Part shown: positions 39,201 to 47,611 of the stretch, one piece after another
How positions within the stretch are numbered: the first letter of the stretch is position 1
How the letters are laid out: each line of letters begins with the position of its first letter
Assembly (NCBI GenBank): GCA_003402345.1
Contig: QFXH01000014.1
Location: forward strand, 1 to 48,655
Direction of reading: 5' to 3'
Length of the DNA: 48,655 nucleotides
Origin: Candidatus Nitrotoga sp. MKT
GTDB lineage: Bacteria > Pseudomonadota > Gammaproteobacteria > Burkholderiales > Gallionellaceae
Position numbers and translations under genes: made by a program
The notes under the pieces: generated by a model
Databases searched by the model: none
The model's input: the letters and a program-made list of their open reading frames with translations, nothing else
What the model was told of the DNA's origin: nothing

Positions 39201-42018
39201 CCTCATAGGGCAGACATGCCAGAGAAAATAAAACCTGACCGGATTGTCGGCCTGCCGCGCGCATCACGGCACTCAAGTGCTGCCGCAGATGCACTTCACG
39301 CGGCTTCCGCGACAAATCAAAGAGGACGGCAATTACAGTGGGCGTAAAGAGAATGCTGATTACCGTCAATGTCCAGAACCATGCATGTGGCAACGCCACC
39401 CACCCCAATAATAACAATAGCATCAGTGCCGCCGGGACCAGACTTCGCCGGAGATTATCGAACAGTTTCCACTGCGATAGCGGCGATAGCGGATTGCGGT
39501 GATAACTCCCATTTGAGCTAGGTATGCGCGAAAATAACCAACTCACAAGTTGCCAGTCTCCACGAATCCAGCGATGACGACGGCTTACGTCCGCGCTGTA
39601 GCGGACAGGAAATTCCTCATATAACTGTACGTCGCTAAGCAAGCCTGCCCGGGCATAAGACCCTTCCAAAAGATCATGGCTGAGGACTCGGTTGTTCGGA
39701 AAACGTCCTGCGAGTGCCCGTTCGAAAGCATCGACATCATAAATTCCTTTGCCGATGAATGAACCCTCACCGAACAGGTCTTGATAAACATCAGAAACCG
39801 TCCGGGTATACGGATCAATACCGATCTCGCCGCTAAATAATTGCGCATATCGCGATCGATTTGTTCCGGGCAAACTTATATCAACACGCGGCTGCAGAAT
39901 GCCATAACCTTCGGTCACAAGAGTATTATCGTCTTTGTCTTGGCTGGTTCCACCGAACCGCGGGATATTCAGCGGATGCGCCATCGCACCAACAAATTGC
40001 CGAGCTGAATCACGCGGCAATTGCGTGTCGGTATCAAGCGTAATGACGTACTTTACTGTCGGCAATAATGCTGTATCACCCACGATGAGAGAGAATGCGT
40101 TACTCGCTCGGCCGCGCAAGAGCGCATTCAAGTCCGCAAGTTTTCCACGCTTGCGTTCAAAACCCATCCACACTCCTTCTTGCGAATTCCAGCGACGCGG
40201 GCGTTGAAATAGGAAGAATTGGCCCCCGTTTTGAAAACCATCCCCGATTGAATCCGTGGGCTCATCCCCTTCGTTACTGGAGGCATTGCCATACTTTTTG
40301 TTTAGCTTCTCAATACTGGTTCTGGCGATCTGTAAAAGGGCCCCGTCCTCAGGGAGTTCTTCCTGATTCGCATCCAGAAAATCAGTCAGCAGGCCGAAAT
40401 CCAGATTTTGATCACGATTGGCAAGAAACCTTACCTCGAGCGCTTCAACCAAATTTAATATATCGACAGCATTCGTGAGCATGGTTGGAACCACCACCAG
40501 AGTACGGGTCGCTGGGGGAAGTCCTGTAGAAAAGTCCATTCGTGGCAATGGATGTGGTGTCACTAGCAATTGGGCCGCCCAATTCACTAACGCAACGGCC
40601 AATTGGCTTGTCGCAAGTAGCGCTAGAACATACACGCCACCCAATAACCAATCGCGCGCACCATCCTCATAAGCTTTAATCACGAGACCACTGGTCAGGA
40701 ACAGCGTAATAAGCGTAATCATGCCCAGATAAAAGAATAACGAAAACCGGCGACTTATATGGCATAGCTTCTCAAGAATAGACAGGCGTGCCTGCACCGT
40801 TCGCTCAAGATAGGGCAATCCTTTACCGATCAAATGAAACCCAACATGGGCTGCAATCTCACCGTCCTTCCCCATTGCCGCACCTTCGCGCGCCAGCCTA
40901 AGCGCCGTTTGGGCCACCTCCACTTCTGACAAAGCACTACCCTTGGCTAAACGTTCTACGACATGACGGTAGCGATCACGGGTGACAAAATCCATACGGC
41001 CATATACACCGCCCGGATCCTCCCGCAAGATCGTTTCAACTGCACTAGTAGCTTCGGTAAAATCGCGCCAATCGACAGCGCCAATCATGCGCAGGCTGCC
41101 AATACTGTTCGAAATTGAAACTTGATCAGCCGCCTGCTGCTGATTGCCAGACCGTACCAACTCCTCGATCGTGCGATTTGATTCGGCAAGACTTTGTTCA
41201 ATCCACTTCAACGGCAATGCCAATGCAGGACTTTGTCCCTGTAGCCGACGCACAAATTCCGAAACAAATGGGGTTGTCATTGGCGGATTAGATCGCGCCA
41301 TATCTGCAATAATCAAAATCAAGCCTTTTGGATCCTTCTCCACAACCTTGATCATTTCGTCAGCCCATTTGACGGCAAGGTTTGTTTCTAACCTGTCAAT
41401 CTCGATATATACGGCAACACGGCGCAAATTCTCGATTAACGCCAATCGCAACATGATCGGAATCGCCCATAATTCACCCAAATTCAGGGTAGAAACGGTC
41501 TGGTAGGCTGCTACAAGTCGACTAAGTGTTTCAGTATCGATCCGCCCATCACCATGTGAAATAGCCTGCAGGGCGATGTCGTACACCCGTGGAAGACCAG
41601 CCGATGAACCACGCACCAAGCATGGCAATTCGCGGCTATAGTTTTTAGGAAGGTGATGCTTGGCTGTACGGATCTGCTCTTCGAGTAGGTGAAAATTGTC
41701 GAACAACCATTCTCCGGCTGGAGTTAGCCGATGATTCGCCTTAACTGTTGCTGTCAGAACATTACAAACACTGATTAGTGTACTTTCGTTCGCAGCCAAC
41801 CGTGCCAAAAGCTGATCGGGACTGCGTTTCGGCGACACTGTGTGTGACGCCGCAAGTGTTCTGCCGTATAGCTCCATTTGATCGGCGCTAAATAGTTCCG
41901 ATCTTAGTGGTAGTTCTTCGCGAAGTTGGGTGCGTGGCCATCCGATTTTGCGAAACCAGGTGGTCAGGAATAGCAAAAAACCAGAAATTCTTGTGTCTCT
42001 GGCCTTCAAGTGAAACAT
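33289..42018 (-). CDS. ndvB: Cyclic beta-1,2-glucan synthase (GT84/GH94)
   Basis: This enzyme of about 2,909 residues resembles NdvB/ChvB/Cgs, which start, extend, phosphorolytically trim and cyclise periplasmic beta-1,2-glucans. From the ATG at 42018 the order is: an N-terminal cytoplasmic part; membrane helices at about 426-485; the GT84 domain with DTDTQLP (about 662-668) and RRHRWIRGDWQ (about 813-823); more helices (about 860-1035); a glycoamylase-like domain; and two GH94-type regions, ending with the phosphorylase signature GAGDWNDGMNLVG. The frame also opens upstream at a TTG (42063). The frame is unbroken for 8.7 kb. The product should aid osmotic adaptation or surface interaction. 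Confidence 0.93.
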   Translation of the reverse strand: MFHLKARDTRISGFLLFLTTWFRKIGWPRTQLREELPLRSELFSADQMELYGRTLAASHTVSPKRSPDQLLARLAANESTLISVCNVLTATVKANHRLTPAGEWLFDNFHLLEEQIRTAKHHLPKNYSRELPCLVRGSSAGLPRVYDIALQAISHGDGRIDTETLSRLVAAYQTVSTLNLGELWAIPIMLRLALIENLRRVAVYIEIDRLETNLAVKWADEMIKVVEKDPKGLILIIADMARSNPPMTTPFVSEFVRRLQGQSPALALPLKWIEQSLAESNRTIEELVRSGNQQQAADQVSISNSIGSLRMIGAVDWRDFTEATSAVETILREDPGGVYGRMDFVTRDRYRHVVERLAKGSALSEVEVAQTALRLAREGAAMGKDGEIAAHVGFHLIGKGLPYLERTVQARLSILEKLCHISRRFSLFFYLGMITLITLFLTSGLVIKAYEDGARDWLLGGVYVLALLATSQLAVALVNWAAQLLVTPHPLPRMDFSTGLPPATRTLVVVPTMLTNAVDILNLVEALEVRFLANRDQNLDFGLLTDFLDANQEELPEDGALLQIARTSIEKLNKKYGNASSNEGDEPTDSIGDGFQNGGQFFLFQRPRRWNSQEGVWMGFERKRGKLADLNALLRGRASNAFSLIVGDTALLPTVKYVITLDTDTQLPRDSARQFVGAMAHPLNIPRFGGTSQDKDDNTLVTEGYGILQPRVDISLPGTNRSRYAQLFSGEIGIDPYTRTVSDVYQDLFGEGSFIGKGIYDVDAFERALAGRFPNNRVLSHDLLEGSYARAGLLSDVQLYEEFPVRYSADVSRRHRWIRGDWQLVSWLFSRIPSSNGSYHRNPLSPLSQWKLFDNLRRSLVPAALMLLLLLGWVALPHAWFWTLTVISILFTPTVIAVLFDLSRKPREVHLRQHLSAVMRAAGRQSGQVLFSLACLPYEVYFSLDAIVRTIVRMSVTHRRLLEWKPSREIEREPNQVISPSGYTSLRASYRSMWIAPAIAVMIMVTLAIKMPAALIVALPVLLLWAASPAITWWISRPLERRNAELKVDQILFLRQVTRRTWGFFETFVGKEDNWLPPDNFQEHPVATIAHRTSPTNIGLALLANVTAYDFGYIGYGQLIERTANTLQSMDVMERHRGHFYNWYDTQSLKPLSRYVSTVDSGNLAAHLLTLRAALLEIPDAPIVGRRLFSALGDTLRIVAETASGAATIPMAQFEKTLKAAAMAHPLTLVGIRAYLEGLLTYANEVVNQIEKNAVNPSLHEAAEWAQALVRQCEGALDDLVFQAPLLLPNTPSEMSDSAITAKIPSLRQLASEGHVRAREQLKTLEYLARKSCEFAQMEYGFLYNHARRLLSIGYNVGERRLDASYYDLLASEARLCNFVAIAQGELPQESWFALGRMLTTTGGKPLLLSWSGSMFEYLMPLLVMPTYDNTLLDQTCKAAVNRQIEYGNQRGVPWGISESGYNGVDVHLNYQYRAFGVPGLGLKRGLGDDLVIAPYASVMALMVAPEAACSNLQKLAAEGFAGKFGFYEAVDYTSSRLRRGETRAVVRSFMAHHLGMSILSLSYLLLDRPMQRRFESDPLFQATMLLLQERIPQAKVFHLRSAELPEIRAAEGVAEMPIRIIKNPNTPSPEVQLLSNGRYHVMVTNAGGGSSRWKDIAVTRWREDKTCDNWGSFCYLRDVSSGEFWSTTYQPTQKPSKRYEVVFSEGRVEFRRRDHDFDTHTEITVSPEDDIELRRVRITNRAWTRQTIEITTYAEVVLATSAADAQAPAFGNLFVQTEILPERHAILCHRRPRSQGDQTPWMFHLMTVQGAAVDAVSYETDRMRFVGRGNTVAAPYAMTDSTSLSGSAGSVLDPIVAIRQRLSIDPGECATIDIVTGVGDSHHAVLNLIDKYQDPRLADRVFDLARTHSLVMLRQLNASEADAQLFCRLAGSVLFANASLRADTSVLRNNQRGQSGLWGYAISGDLPIVLLQIGDPANIELVRKVVAAHAYWRLKGLAVDLIIWNEDHSGYRQLLQEHIMGLVSSSVEAHMLDCPGGIFIHRGEQIAPEDRILLQTVARAIIVDSNGSLADQVTRRIPVELPVALTGSAPIRRSDSRRMVALPRRRLLFDNGLGGFTEDGREYVITTGLGQMTPAPWSNVLANPHFGTVISESGQAYTWGENAHEFRLTPWRNDPVSDGGGEAFYLRDEESGYYWSPTPLPKCGVTPYVTRHGFGYSVFEHSEGGIHSELWIFVALDASVKFTMLKVRNDSGRPRQLSVTGYTEWVLGDLREKTGMHVITEIDPKSGVLFARNPYNNDFAGRIAFFDTDDATRSVTGDRTEFIGRNGGLKNPAAMAWAELSGRVGPALDPCGALRVSFELGAGQAHETVFRLGLGRDVDDVRTLARRFRGSIAAHNVLEKVQHYWQRTLGAVQVQTPDQSINLLMNGWLIYQILACRMWGRSGYYQSGGAFGFRDQLQDAMALIHAEPVLVRQHLLRCAARQFIEGDVQHWWHPPMGRGVRTRCSDDYLWLPLVTCRYITATGDMGVLDESVSFLEGRLVHADEDSYYDLPIHSEQAASLYEHCVRAIVHGLRFGEHGLPLMGAGDWNDGMNLVGIHGRGESIWLAFFLYDVLIKFADVTAKFGDTAFVERCKTEAARLRQNIELHGWDGQWYLRAFFDDGSPLGSSSNAECRIDSIAQSWSVLSGAGADNRQRQAMEAVSEHLVRRNAGIIQLLDPPFDQSPLNPGYIKGYVPGVRENGGQYTHAAIWATMAFATLGDRQRAWELLAMINPVNHAQTPEAVAVYKTEPYVVAADVYAVSPHTGRGGWSWYTGSAGWLYRLILETLLGLTLEVDKLRFAPCLPADWKTFTVNYRYRETDYHITIVQTADTDNAPSATIDGVAQHDLVITLVNDGKPHTIEVQLGDVRT

Positions 42019-42063
42019 TCTCCACTTTGAAATACGTTGTCTACAAACACGATCGCAATGCAA

Positions 42064-42428
42064 TACATTGGTGATGGCTTAAACATATTTAAGTGTCAAA
42101 ACTGTAAGTTGAAAACGGCCACGGCATTTAACTGCCTGATTTGCAGGCTTACGCCATGAAGATTTAGTGGGCAAACAAAGTAGAAATTCTGATAAGGATT
42201 TCAAACCAGATGCCATACATGATTAGCAATGTCATTGAGCACTGACAATGCCGCCAGATTGCAATTAAAGCTGGGCAGTCTGTCGCTCACCGAGCTCTAG
42301 TGAAAACTATACTGCCCACTTTATAATTTTGATTTGTATGTAATTTTTTATAGATATGTGCAATGTATCAAGTTTCTCCAGTACTTTGCTTACAGAGAGC
42401 AAAACTCGATGAAGCCTGTGTAAGTAAT
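42064..42428. other. Noncoding gap upstream of ndvB
   Basis: There is no gene that I can support in these 365 bases. The region is AT-rich and should contain the leftward ndvB promoter. No strong hairpin is seen. Confidence 0.45.
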
Positions 42429-42566
42429 TCATGGGCGCTTAGCAGGGTAGCAGCCAATCCCACCCGCACAATTAGTACTGCCGCATCATGTAGTAGATGC
42501 GCAACCTAAAATTGATATGAATACGATGGCAGTGAAAGTAATAAATAAATGTTTTAATTGTTTCAT
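42429..42566 (-). pseudogene. Small Cys-rich lipoprotein with internal TGA
   Basis: From ATG 42566 (AAGAGAA in front) the frame reads MKQLKHLFITFTAIVFISIL followed by the lipobox end GCASTT, then a TGA at 42486-42488. In the same frame after the TGA come CGSTNCAGGIGCYPAKRP and a second TGA. The signal peptide and lipobox are convincing, and the Cys-rich tail looks like part of the same protein. Either a nonsense mutation shortened a 45-residue lipoprotein, or the TGA is read through, or the 26-residue product is the real one. Confidence 0.5.
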
Positions 42567-42757
42567 GGTGAATTCTCTTGATTCTTTTAAAGAAGTCGCC
42601 TGATTAGTTGCTTCTTTCGGTTTAGGCGCTCCAAGCTGCTCACGCAGATCTCCAACATGCCGATTAGGAAAGCTTGTGGAGTGCTACTGCGACATGTTTG
42701 AAATGTGTCTAATCGCGCACGTAGACTACTATCCAGCGTGTATATGGTCTGTGCGGT

Positions 42758-43097
42758 ATCGTACATAACTTAAGCCAGCACCTTGGTGCGATATTTCGAG
42801 AATTGGCGAAGCATAAGGAAGTGGTGGAAGGGTATCTGATGTCAGATCATGTACATAGATACCTGAGCATACCGCCGAAGTACGCGATTTTGAATGTGGT
42901 CGGATACCTTAAAAACAAAAAAGTGTAATCACCATAGCAAGAAAGTGTGGAGGTCGAGGAATTTCACTGGTGGGGCATTCTGGGCAAGAGGCTACTTCGT
43001 ATCGACAGTAGGATTAGATGAAGCAATGGTTAGAGCGTATATTCGAAATCAAGAAGCAGAGGATGAGCGATACGATCAGATGAAATTGGACGTATAG
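42758..43097 (+). pseudogene. IS200/IS605 TnpA transposase, frameshifted remnant
   Basis: The first frame carries HLGAIFRELAKHKEVVEGYL and the HUH motif in MSDHVHRYLSIPPKY, then reaches a stop at 42926. A middle piece, ITIARKCGGRG, is in a second frame. The end is in a third: NFTGGAFWARGYFVSTVG, DEAMVRAYIRNQEAEDERYD. Two frameshifts (near 42918 and 42957) and a missing N-terminus make it inactive. Intact relatives are about 140 residues. Confidence 0.8.
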
Positions 43098-43140
43098 CCG
43101 CCTACGGTTTTATCGGCCCCTTTGAGGGGTTCTCTAATAA

Positions 43141-43162
43141 GCCCCCGGCTTTGCCGGTGGGC
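43141..43162. repeat. Right-end hairpin of the IS200-like element
   Basis: GCCC-CCGGC (43141-43149) pairs with GCCGG-t-GGGC (43153-43162) around TTT. This GC-rich foldback at the 3' side of tnpA is the usual right-end structure of IS200/IS605 elements. It also lies between the remnant and the convergent yajQ gene and could act as a terminator. Confidence 0.6.
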
Positions 43163-43186
43163 ATTTAGCTTAACAATAATACTTTT

Positions 43187-43675
43187 TCAATCGCGAAAGT
43201 TTTGGTATTGCAGCGGAAAGTCAGTGATGGATGTGCGTATCAACTGGATGGCAGCTTGCAGATCGTCGCGCTTACTGCCAGTTATCCGCACCGTGTCACC
43301 TTGTATGCTGGCTTGTACTTTCATTTTGCTGTCCTTGACGAATTTGACGATTTTTTTCGCCAGTTCGATTTCCACCCCCACTTTGACGGTACAGGAACGT
43401 TTAACCTTATTACCGCTAACCTTCTCTATCTTATCGCTAATCTCCAAGCACTTGATGTCCACGCCGCGCTTGGTAAGTTTGGCATTAAGAATATCCTGCA
43501 CCTGGTTTAGCTGAAATTCATTATCAGCATGTACGGTGAGTACTAACTCTGCCTGCTCCACGCGTGCGTCTGAACCCTTGAAATCAAAGCGGGTGCTAAC
43601 TTCTTTGTTGGTCTGCTCGACTGCATTTTTAACTTCCGTCTTATCCACTTCGGATACGATGTCGAATGATGGCAT
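43187..43675 (-). CDS. yajQ: YajQ family nucleotide-binding protein
   Basis: The 162 residues start [20 protein letters not shown] and contain [14 protein letters not shown], both diagnostic of YajQ. It has two ferredoxin-like halves. Family members bind cyclic di-GMP (Xanthomonas XC_3703) or tRNA/GTP, and modulate transcription with a partner regulator. It is downstream of ppnP on the same strand with an 87-base gap. It is intact. Confidence 0.95.
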   Translation of the reverse strand: MPSFDIVSEVDKTEVKNAVEQTNKEVSTRFDFKGSDARVEQAELVLTVHADNEFQLNQVQDILNAKLTKRGVDIKCLEISDKIEKVSGNKVKRSCTVKVGVEIELAKKIVKFVKDSKMKVQASIQGDTVRITGSKRDDLQAAIQLIRTSITDFPLQYQNFRD

Positions 43676-43762
43676 TGTGGTTTTCCTTAAATTATCTCTT
43701 AACCTTCTTTTTCAGACGGAGGAAATGCTTTATGAGGGGAGGCTACAAGTGGATTTGATTCA

Positions 43763-44077
43763 TTAACCAAAACTGCAAACGTAATTGACTGTATCTTGCG
43801 CATGTATTTCAAAGCTGCTGTTAGCGGCCACATTGAACTGCATGCCGGCAGTGTAGGTTTTAGCAGCGGCGTCGCCTGCTATTTTAACTTGGCAGGTGCC
43901 ACTGGTAATTTCCATTAGTTCTGGGGCATCAACGTTAAAGGTGAGCTGGCTGCCAGGCATTATCACACCGACGGTCTTGCGTGTCCCATCCGGGAACAGG
44001 ACGGAGTGTGACACGCACTTACCGCCGAAGAACACATTGGCTTTTTTAACGACGCTAACGTTATCAAATTGGGACAT
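43763..44077 (-). CDS. ppnP: Pyrimidine/purine nucleoside phosphorylase PpnP
   Basis: The 104-residue cupin-fold enzyme (former DUF1255, YaiE) phosphorolyses several nucleosides. The signatures are [42 protein letters not shown] and [11 protein letters not shown]. It is slightly longer than the 94-residue E. coli protein because of internal and terminal residues. It follows argG on the same strand after an 83-base gap. Confidence 0.94.
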   Translation of the reverse strand: MSQFDNVSVVKKANVFFGGKCVSHSVLFPDGTRKTVGVIMPGSQLTFNVDAPELMEITSGTCQVKIAGDAAAKTYTAGMQFNVAANSSFEIHAQDTVNYVCSFG

Positions 44078-44160
44078 GGATACTCCTGATTGGGAATTAT
44101 TTAATTTAATTGATTCAAATTTTTATTAAAATATAAAACGTTTCGAGCAGGTATTAACTA

Positions 44161-45378
44161 CTACCCTAGCTTGGCCGCAATGCGCATTCTAAGGGCGTTC
44201 AGCTTGATAAACCCGGCGGCGTCTTTCTGGTCGTAGGCGCCCTTATCATCCTCGAAAGTAGCGATGTTCGGGTCAAACAGCGAATCGGTTTTGGAATCTC
44301 GTCCCACCACGATGACATTGCCCTTGTATAACTTGATGCGCACCCAGCCGTTAACTTTTTGCTGCGTGTGGTCTATCAGTGTTTGCAGTGAGCGGCGTTC
44401 TGGACTCCACCAATAGCCGTTATAAATCATGCTGGCATAGCGCGGCATCAAATCATCTTTCAGGTGTGCAACTTCGCGGTCTAGCGTGATGGATTCTATT
44501 GCGCGATGTGCCTTGAGCATGATGGTTCCGCCGGGGGTTTCATAACAGCCGCGCGATTTCATGCCGACGTAGCGATTTTCTACCAGATCAAGGCGGCCAA
44601 TGCCGTGTTTGCCACCCAACTTATTAAGCATGGTGAGTATTTGGGCCGGGCTCAGGTGTGATCCGTTGAGGCCGACAATGTCGCCACGCTCGAATTCAAT
44701 ATCGAGATATTCAGCCGCATCTGGCGCTTGTTCCGGTGACACTGTCCAGCGCCACATGCTTTCCTCTGCTTCGGCGGCGGGGTTTTCCAGATGGCGGCCT
44801 TCAAAGCTGATGTGCAGCAGGTTCGCATCCATCGAATAAGGCGATCCGCCCTGCTTATGCTTCATATCTACGGGAATACTATGTTTTTCAGCGTATGCCA
44901 TTAATTTTTCGCGCGAGAGTAAATCCCACTCGCGCCACGGCGCAATTACCTTGATGCTCGGGTTAAGTGCGTAATAGCCTAGCTCGAAACGCACCTGATC
45001 GTTGCCCTTGCCCGTGGCGCCGTGCGACACCGCTTCTGCGCCAGTTTGCCTGGCGATTTCAATTTGGCGCTTGGCGATTAACGGGCGCGCGATCGATGTG
45101 CCGAGCAGATATTCCCCTTCATACACGGTGTTGGCGCGGAACATCGGGAATACAAAATCGCGTACGAATTCGTCGCGTAGATCGTCAATGAAAATATTTT
45201 CTGGCTTGATGCCGAACTGCAAGGCTTTTTTGCGCGCGGGTTCGAGTTCTTCACCTTGGCCAATGTCGGCAGTGAAAGTTACGACTTCGCACTGATAGGT
45301 ATCCTGTAACCATTTCAGGATTACTGAGGTATCCAGTCCGCCAGAGTAGGCGAGGACGACTTTTTTGATTTCACTCAT
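44161..45378 (-). CDS. argG: Argininosuccinate synthase
   Basis: ArgG joins citrulline and aspartate using ATP. The 405 residues have the N-type ATP pyrophosphatase loop AYSGGLDTS (10-18), the citrulline/aspartate region [12 protein letters not shown] and the C-terminal [18 protein letters not shown]. It is third in argD-argF-argG, 69 bases after argF with a GC-rich hairpin between. The final step (argH) is not in the window. Confidence 0.97.
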   Translation of the reverse strand: MSEIKKVVLAYSGGLDTSVILKWLQDTYQCEVVTFTADIGQGEELEPARKKALQFGIKPENIFIDDLRDEFVRDFVFPMFRANTVYEGEYLLGTSIARPLIAKRQIEIARQTGAEAVSHGATGKGNDQVRFELGYYALNPSIKVIAPWREWDLLSREKLMAYAEKHSIPVDMKHKQGGSPYSMDANLLHISFEGRHLENPAAEAEESMWRWTVSPEQAPDAAEYLDIEFERGDIVGLNGSHLSPAQILTMLNKLGGKHGIGRLDLVENRYVGMKSRGCYETPGGTIMLKAHRAIESITLDREVAHLKDDLMPRYASMIYNGYWWSPERRSLQTLIDHTQQKVNGWVRIKLYKGNVIVVGRDSKTDSLFDPNIATFEDDKGAYDQKDAAGFIKLNALRMRIAAKLG

Positions 45379-45416
45379 TTCGTTTTTCTCTATTTAATAA
45401 ACCCCTGATGAAAATA

Positions 45417-45434
45417 GGGTGCGCAAGCGCACCC
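45417..45434 (-). terminator. GC-rich hairpin between argF and argG
   Basis: GGGTGCGC and GCGCACCC form a perfect 8-bp stem around 2 bases. On the minus strand it is followed by TATTTTCATC, a weak U tract. It lies 39 bases before the argG start and may terminate part of the argDF transcript or protect its 3' end. An 11-bp inverted repeat, GCTATTAGGTA/TACCTAATAGC (45444-45472), overlaps the last argF codons next to it. Confidence 0.45.
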
Positions 45435-45447
45435 AGCATTTTTGCTA

Positions 45448-46368
45448 TTAGGTATTCACATTACCTAATAGCAGATATTCCATCAGTGCTTTTTGTACAT
45501 GTAATCTATTCTCTGCTTCATCCCATACTGCGCTTTGCGGGCCGTCAATGACAGCGGCGTCCACTTCCTCTCCGCGATGTGCCGGCAGGCAATGCATGAA
45601 TAGCGCATCCGGTTTAGCGACGGACATCATTTCTGCATCCACAATCCAGTCGGCAAACGCTTTGCGGCGTGCATCGTTCTCACGCTCAAAACCCATGCTG
45701 GTCCAGACGTCGGTGGTAACCAGGTCGGCATTGCGCGCCGCGTCCATTGGATCAGCAAATTCTTCATAGTGGTCTTCGCCGAATAGTCCGGCGCGCTCTG
45801 GCTCAACTTCATAGCCAGGTGGGGTGGAAACATGGACATTGAAGTCAAACACCTCCGCTGCTTGTAACCAGGTATTGCATACGTTATTGGAATCACCGAT
45901 CCATGCAATGGTTTTGCCTTGAATGGAGCCACGCTGCTCGATATAGGTGTAGATATCCGCCAATATCTGACAAGGATGGTATTCATTGGTCAGGCCGTTA
46001 ATCACCGGCACTCTCGAATTTGCGGCAAAGCGTTCGATAATTTCTTGTTCGAAAGTACGGATCATCACCAAGTCACTCATGCGGGAGATAACTTGTGCCG
46101 CGTCTTCTACCGGCTCGCCGCGCCCCAATTGCGAATCGCGCGTGTTGAGGTAAATGGCATTGCCGCCAAGTTGTTGCATGCCGGCCTCAAAAGATAGGCG
46201 CGTACGCGTGGAGCTTTTCTCAAAGATCATCACTAAAGTGCGATCTACTAGTGGATGATAGGGTTGGTAGGTTTTAAAGCGCTGCTTGATGATGTGCGCG
46301 CGGGCGAACATGTGTTCGAACTCCGCACGGGTAAAGTCTTTGAATTGTAAAAAATGTTTAATGTTCAC
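45448..46368 (-). CDS. argF: Ornithine carbamoyltransferase
   Basis: ArgF makes citrulline from ornithine and carbamoyl phosphate. The carbamoyl phosphate motif STRTR lies at residues 53-57, HPCQ at 131-134 and the ornithine-binding HCLP at 259-262, with SMG at 224-226. The 306 residues are the usual catabolic/anabolic OTC size; the context with argD and argG makes it anabolic. It begins one base after the argD stop, so translation is probably coupled. Confidence 0.97.
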   Translation of the reverse strand: MNIKHFLQFKDFTRAEFEHMFARAHIIKQRFKTYQPYHPLVDRTLVMIFEKSSTRTRLSFEAGMQQLGGNAIYLNTRDSQLGRGEPVEDAAQVISRMSDLVMIRTFEQEIIERFAANSRVPVINGLTNEYHPCQILADIYTYIEQRGSIQGKTIAWIGDSNNVCNTWLQAAEVFDFNVHVSTPPGYEVEPERAGLFGEDHYEEFADPMDAARNADLVTTDVWTSMGFERENDARRKAFADWIVDAEMMSVAKPDALFMHCLPAHRGEEVDAAVIDGPQSAVWDEAENRLHVQKALMEYLLLGNVNT

Positions 46369-46369
46369 G

Positions 46370-47548
46370 TTATGCGCCTTGCGCCAGGAAATTGGTAATC
46401 AGCGGGCATAGCTTATCCAGCAATTGCAGCGCTTCTGCGGTAGTGAACACCATTGCGGGTAGCAGCCGGATAACGTTGTCAGCGGTGACGTTGATCAAGA
46501 GTCCTTGCGCCAAGGCTTGCTTAACCAATTCCCCGCAGCTCCTGTCCAGTTCAATGCCGATAATCAGCCCTTGCCCCCGAATTTCTACCACGCCAGCCAC
46601 TGTGGCCAGGCGTGTGCGTAAGCCTTGCTGTAGAAATTCGCCTACCGTGGCGGCGTTCGCTACCAGTTGGTCTTCTTCCATTATCGCCAGCGTGGTTAGC
46701 ACAGCTACACATGCTAATGGGTTGCCGCCGAAAGTAGAGCCATGATTGCCCGGCTTAAAGGTTCCCGCAGCTTTGCCAGCGGCCAGGCAGGCGCCAACAG
46801 GAATGCCGGAGCCGATACCTTTGGCGAGTGTCATTACGTCCGGCAGAATGCCCGTATGCTGGTGGGCGAACCATTTGCCGGTACGGCCAATACCGCATTG
46901 CACTTCATCCAGCATCAACAGCCAGTTGTGCTGGTCACAGATTTTGCGTAGTTGCTCGAGATAATGGATATCCAAGGTACGGATTCCGCCTTCGCCTTGA
47001 ATAGGCTCGATTAGTACCGCTACAACATTAGGGTTGTGTTCGGCGACCTGATGTATGGCATCCAGGTCATCATAAGGAACGCGCACAAAACCTTTCACCA
47101 GTGGTTCGAATCCCGCCTGTACTTTGCGGTTGCCGGTGGCGGATAGTGTAGCCAAAGTACGGCCATGAAACGCTTTTTCCATTACGATAATGGCTGGATT
47201 TTCAATGCCTTGTTGATGGCCATATAGACGTGCCAACTTGATCGCAGCTTCATTAGCCTCGCAGCCAGAATTGCACAAGAACACCTCTTGCATGTTGGCC
47301 AGCTCGCACAGCTTGTCGGCTACCGCTTCCTGCTCGTTTATCTGGTACAAGTTGGAAACGTGTATCAGTTTACTGATTTGCTCCTTAAGCGCCGCAGTCA
47401 AGCGTGGATGGGCATGCCCCAGAGTGTTGACAGCGATGCCGGACAGCGCATCGAGATAGCGCTTGTCACTGCTGTCCCACAGCCAAACGCCTTCTCCGTG
47501 CGTGAAGGCGACTGGCAGGCGAGCATAGGTGTTCATCAAATGTGACAT
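46370..47548 (-). CDS. argD: Acetylornithine aminotransferase
   Basis: This PLP enzyme of aminotransferase class III converts N-acetylglutamate semialdehyde to acetylornithine; it may also serve succinyldiaminopimelate in lysine synthesis. The PLP Lys is Lys243 in TLAKGIGSGIP, Asp214 lies in LMLDEVQCGIGRTG, and NSGCEANEAAIKLAR and FHGRTLATLSATGN are the phosphate and substrate loops. The length of 392 is typical. It is the first gene of the arg run. A perfect GC-rich hairpin lies 11-29 bases upstream of its start. Confidence 0.96.
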   Translation of the reverse strand: MSHLMNTYARLPVAFTHGEGVWLWDSSDKRYLDALSGIAVNTLGHAHPRLTAALKEQISKLIHVSNLYQINEQEAVADKLCELANMQEVFLCNSGCEANEAAIKLARLYGHQQGIENPAIIVMEKAFHGRTLATLSATGNRKVQAGFEPLVKGFVRVPYDDLDAIHQVAEHNPNVVAVLIEPIQGEGGIRTLDIHYLEQLRKICDQHNWLLMLDEVQCGIGRTGKWFAHQHTGILPDVMTLAKGIGSGIPVGACLAAGKAAGTFKPGNHGSTFGGNPLACVAVLTTLAIMEEDQLVANAATVGEFLQQGLRTRLATVAGVVEIRGQGLIIGIELDRSCGELVKQALAQGLLINVTADNVIRLLPAMVFTTAEALQLLDKLCPLITNFLAQGA

Positions 47549-47558
47549 AGAATGACAG

Positions 47559-47577
47559 ACGGCGGCATGGCCGCCGT
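47559..47577 (-). promoter_or_regulatory. Leader hairpin before argD
   Basis: ACGGCGGC and GCCGCCGT form a perfect 8-bp stem with a 3-base loop. It sits directly in front of the argD start (47548) with no T run, so it could mask or space the ribosome binding site, act as an operator, or be the end of an upstream unit. No clear Shine-Dalgarno is visible between it and the start. Confidence 0.35.
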
Positions 47578-47611
47578 ATTGGGTTCGGGAAAACGCGTAT
47601 ATTGAGCTAAA

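Noticed and set aside
33325-41506. Many 60-140 codon plus-strand frames opposite ndvB
   Set aside because: They are all antisense to an unbroken, recognisable 8.7-kb gene and show no family features.
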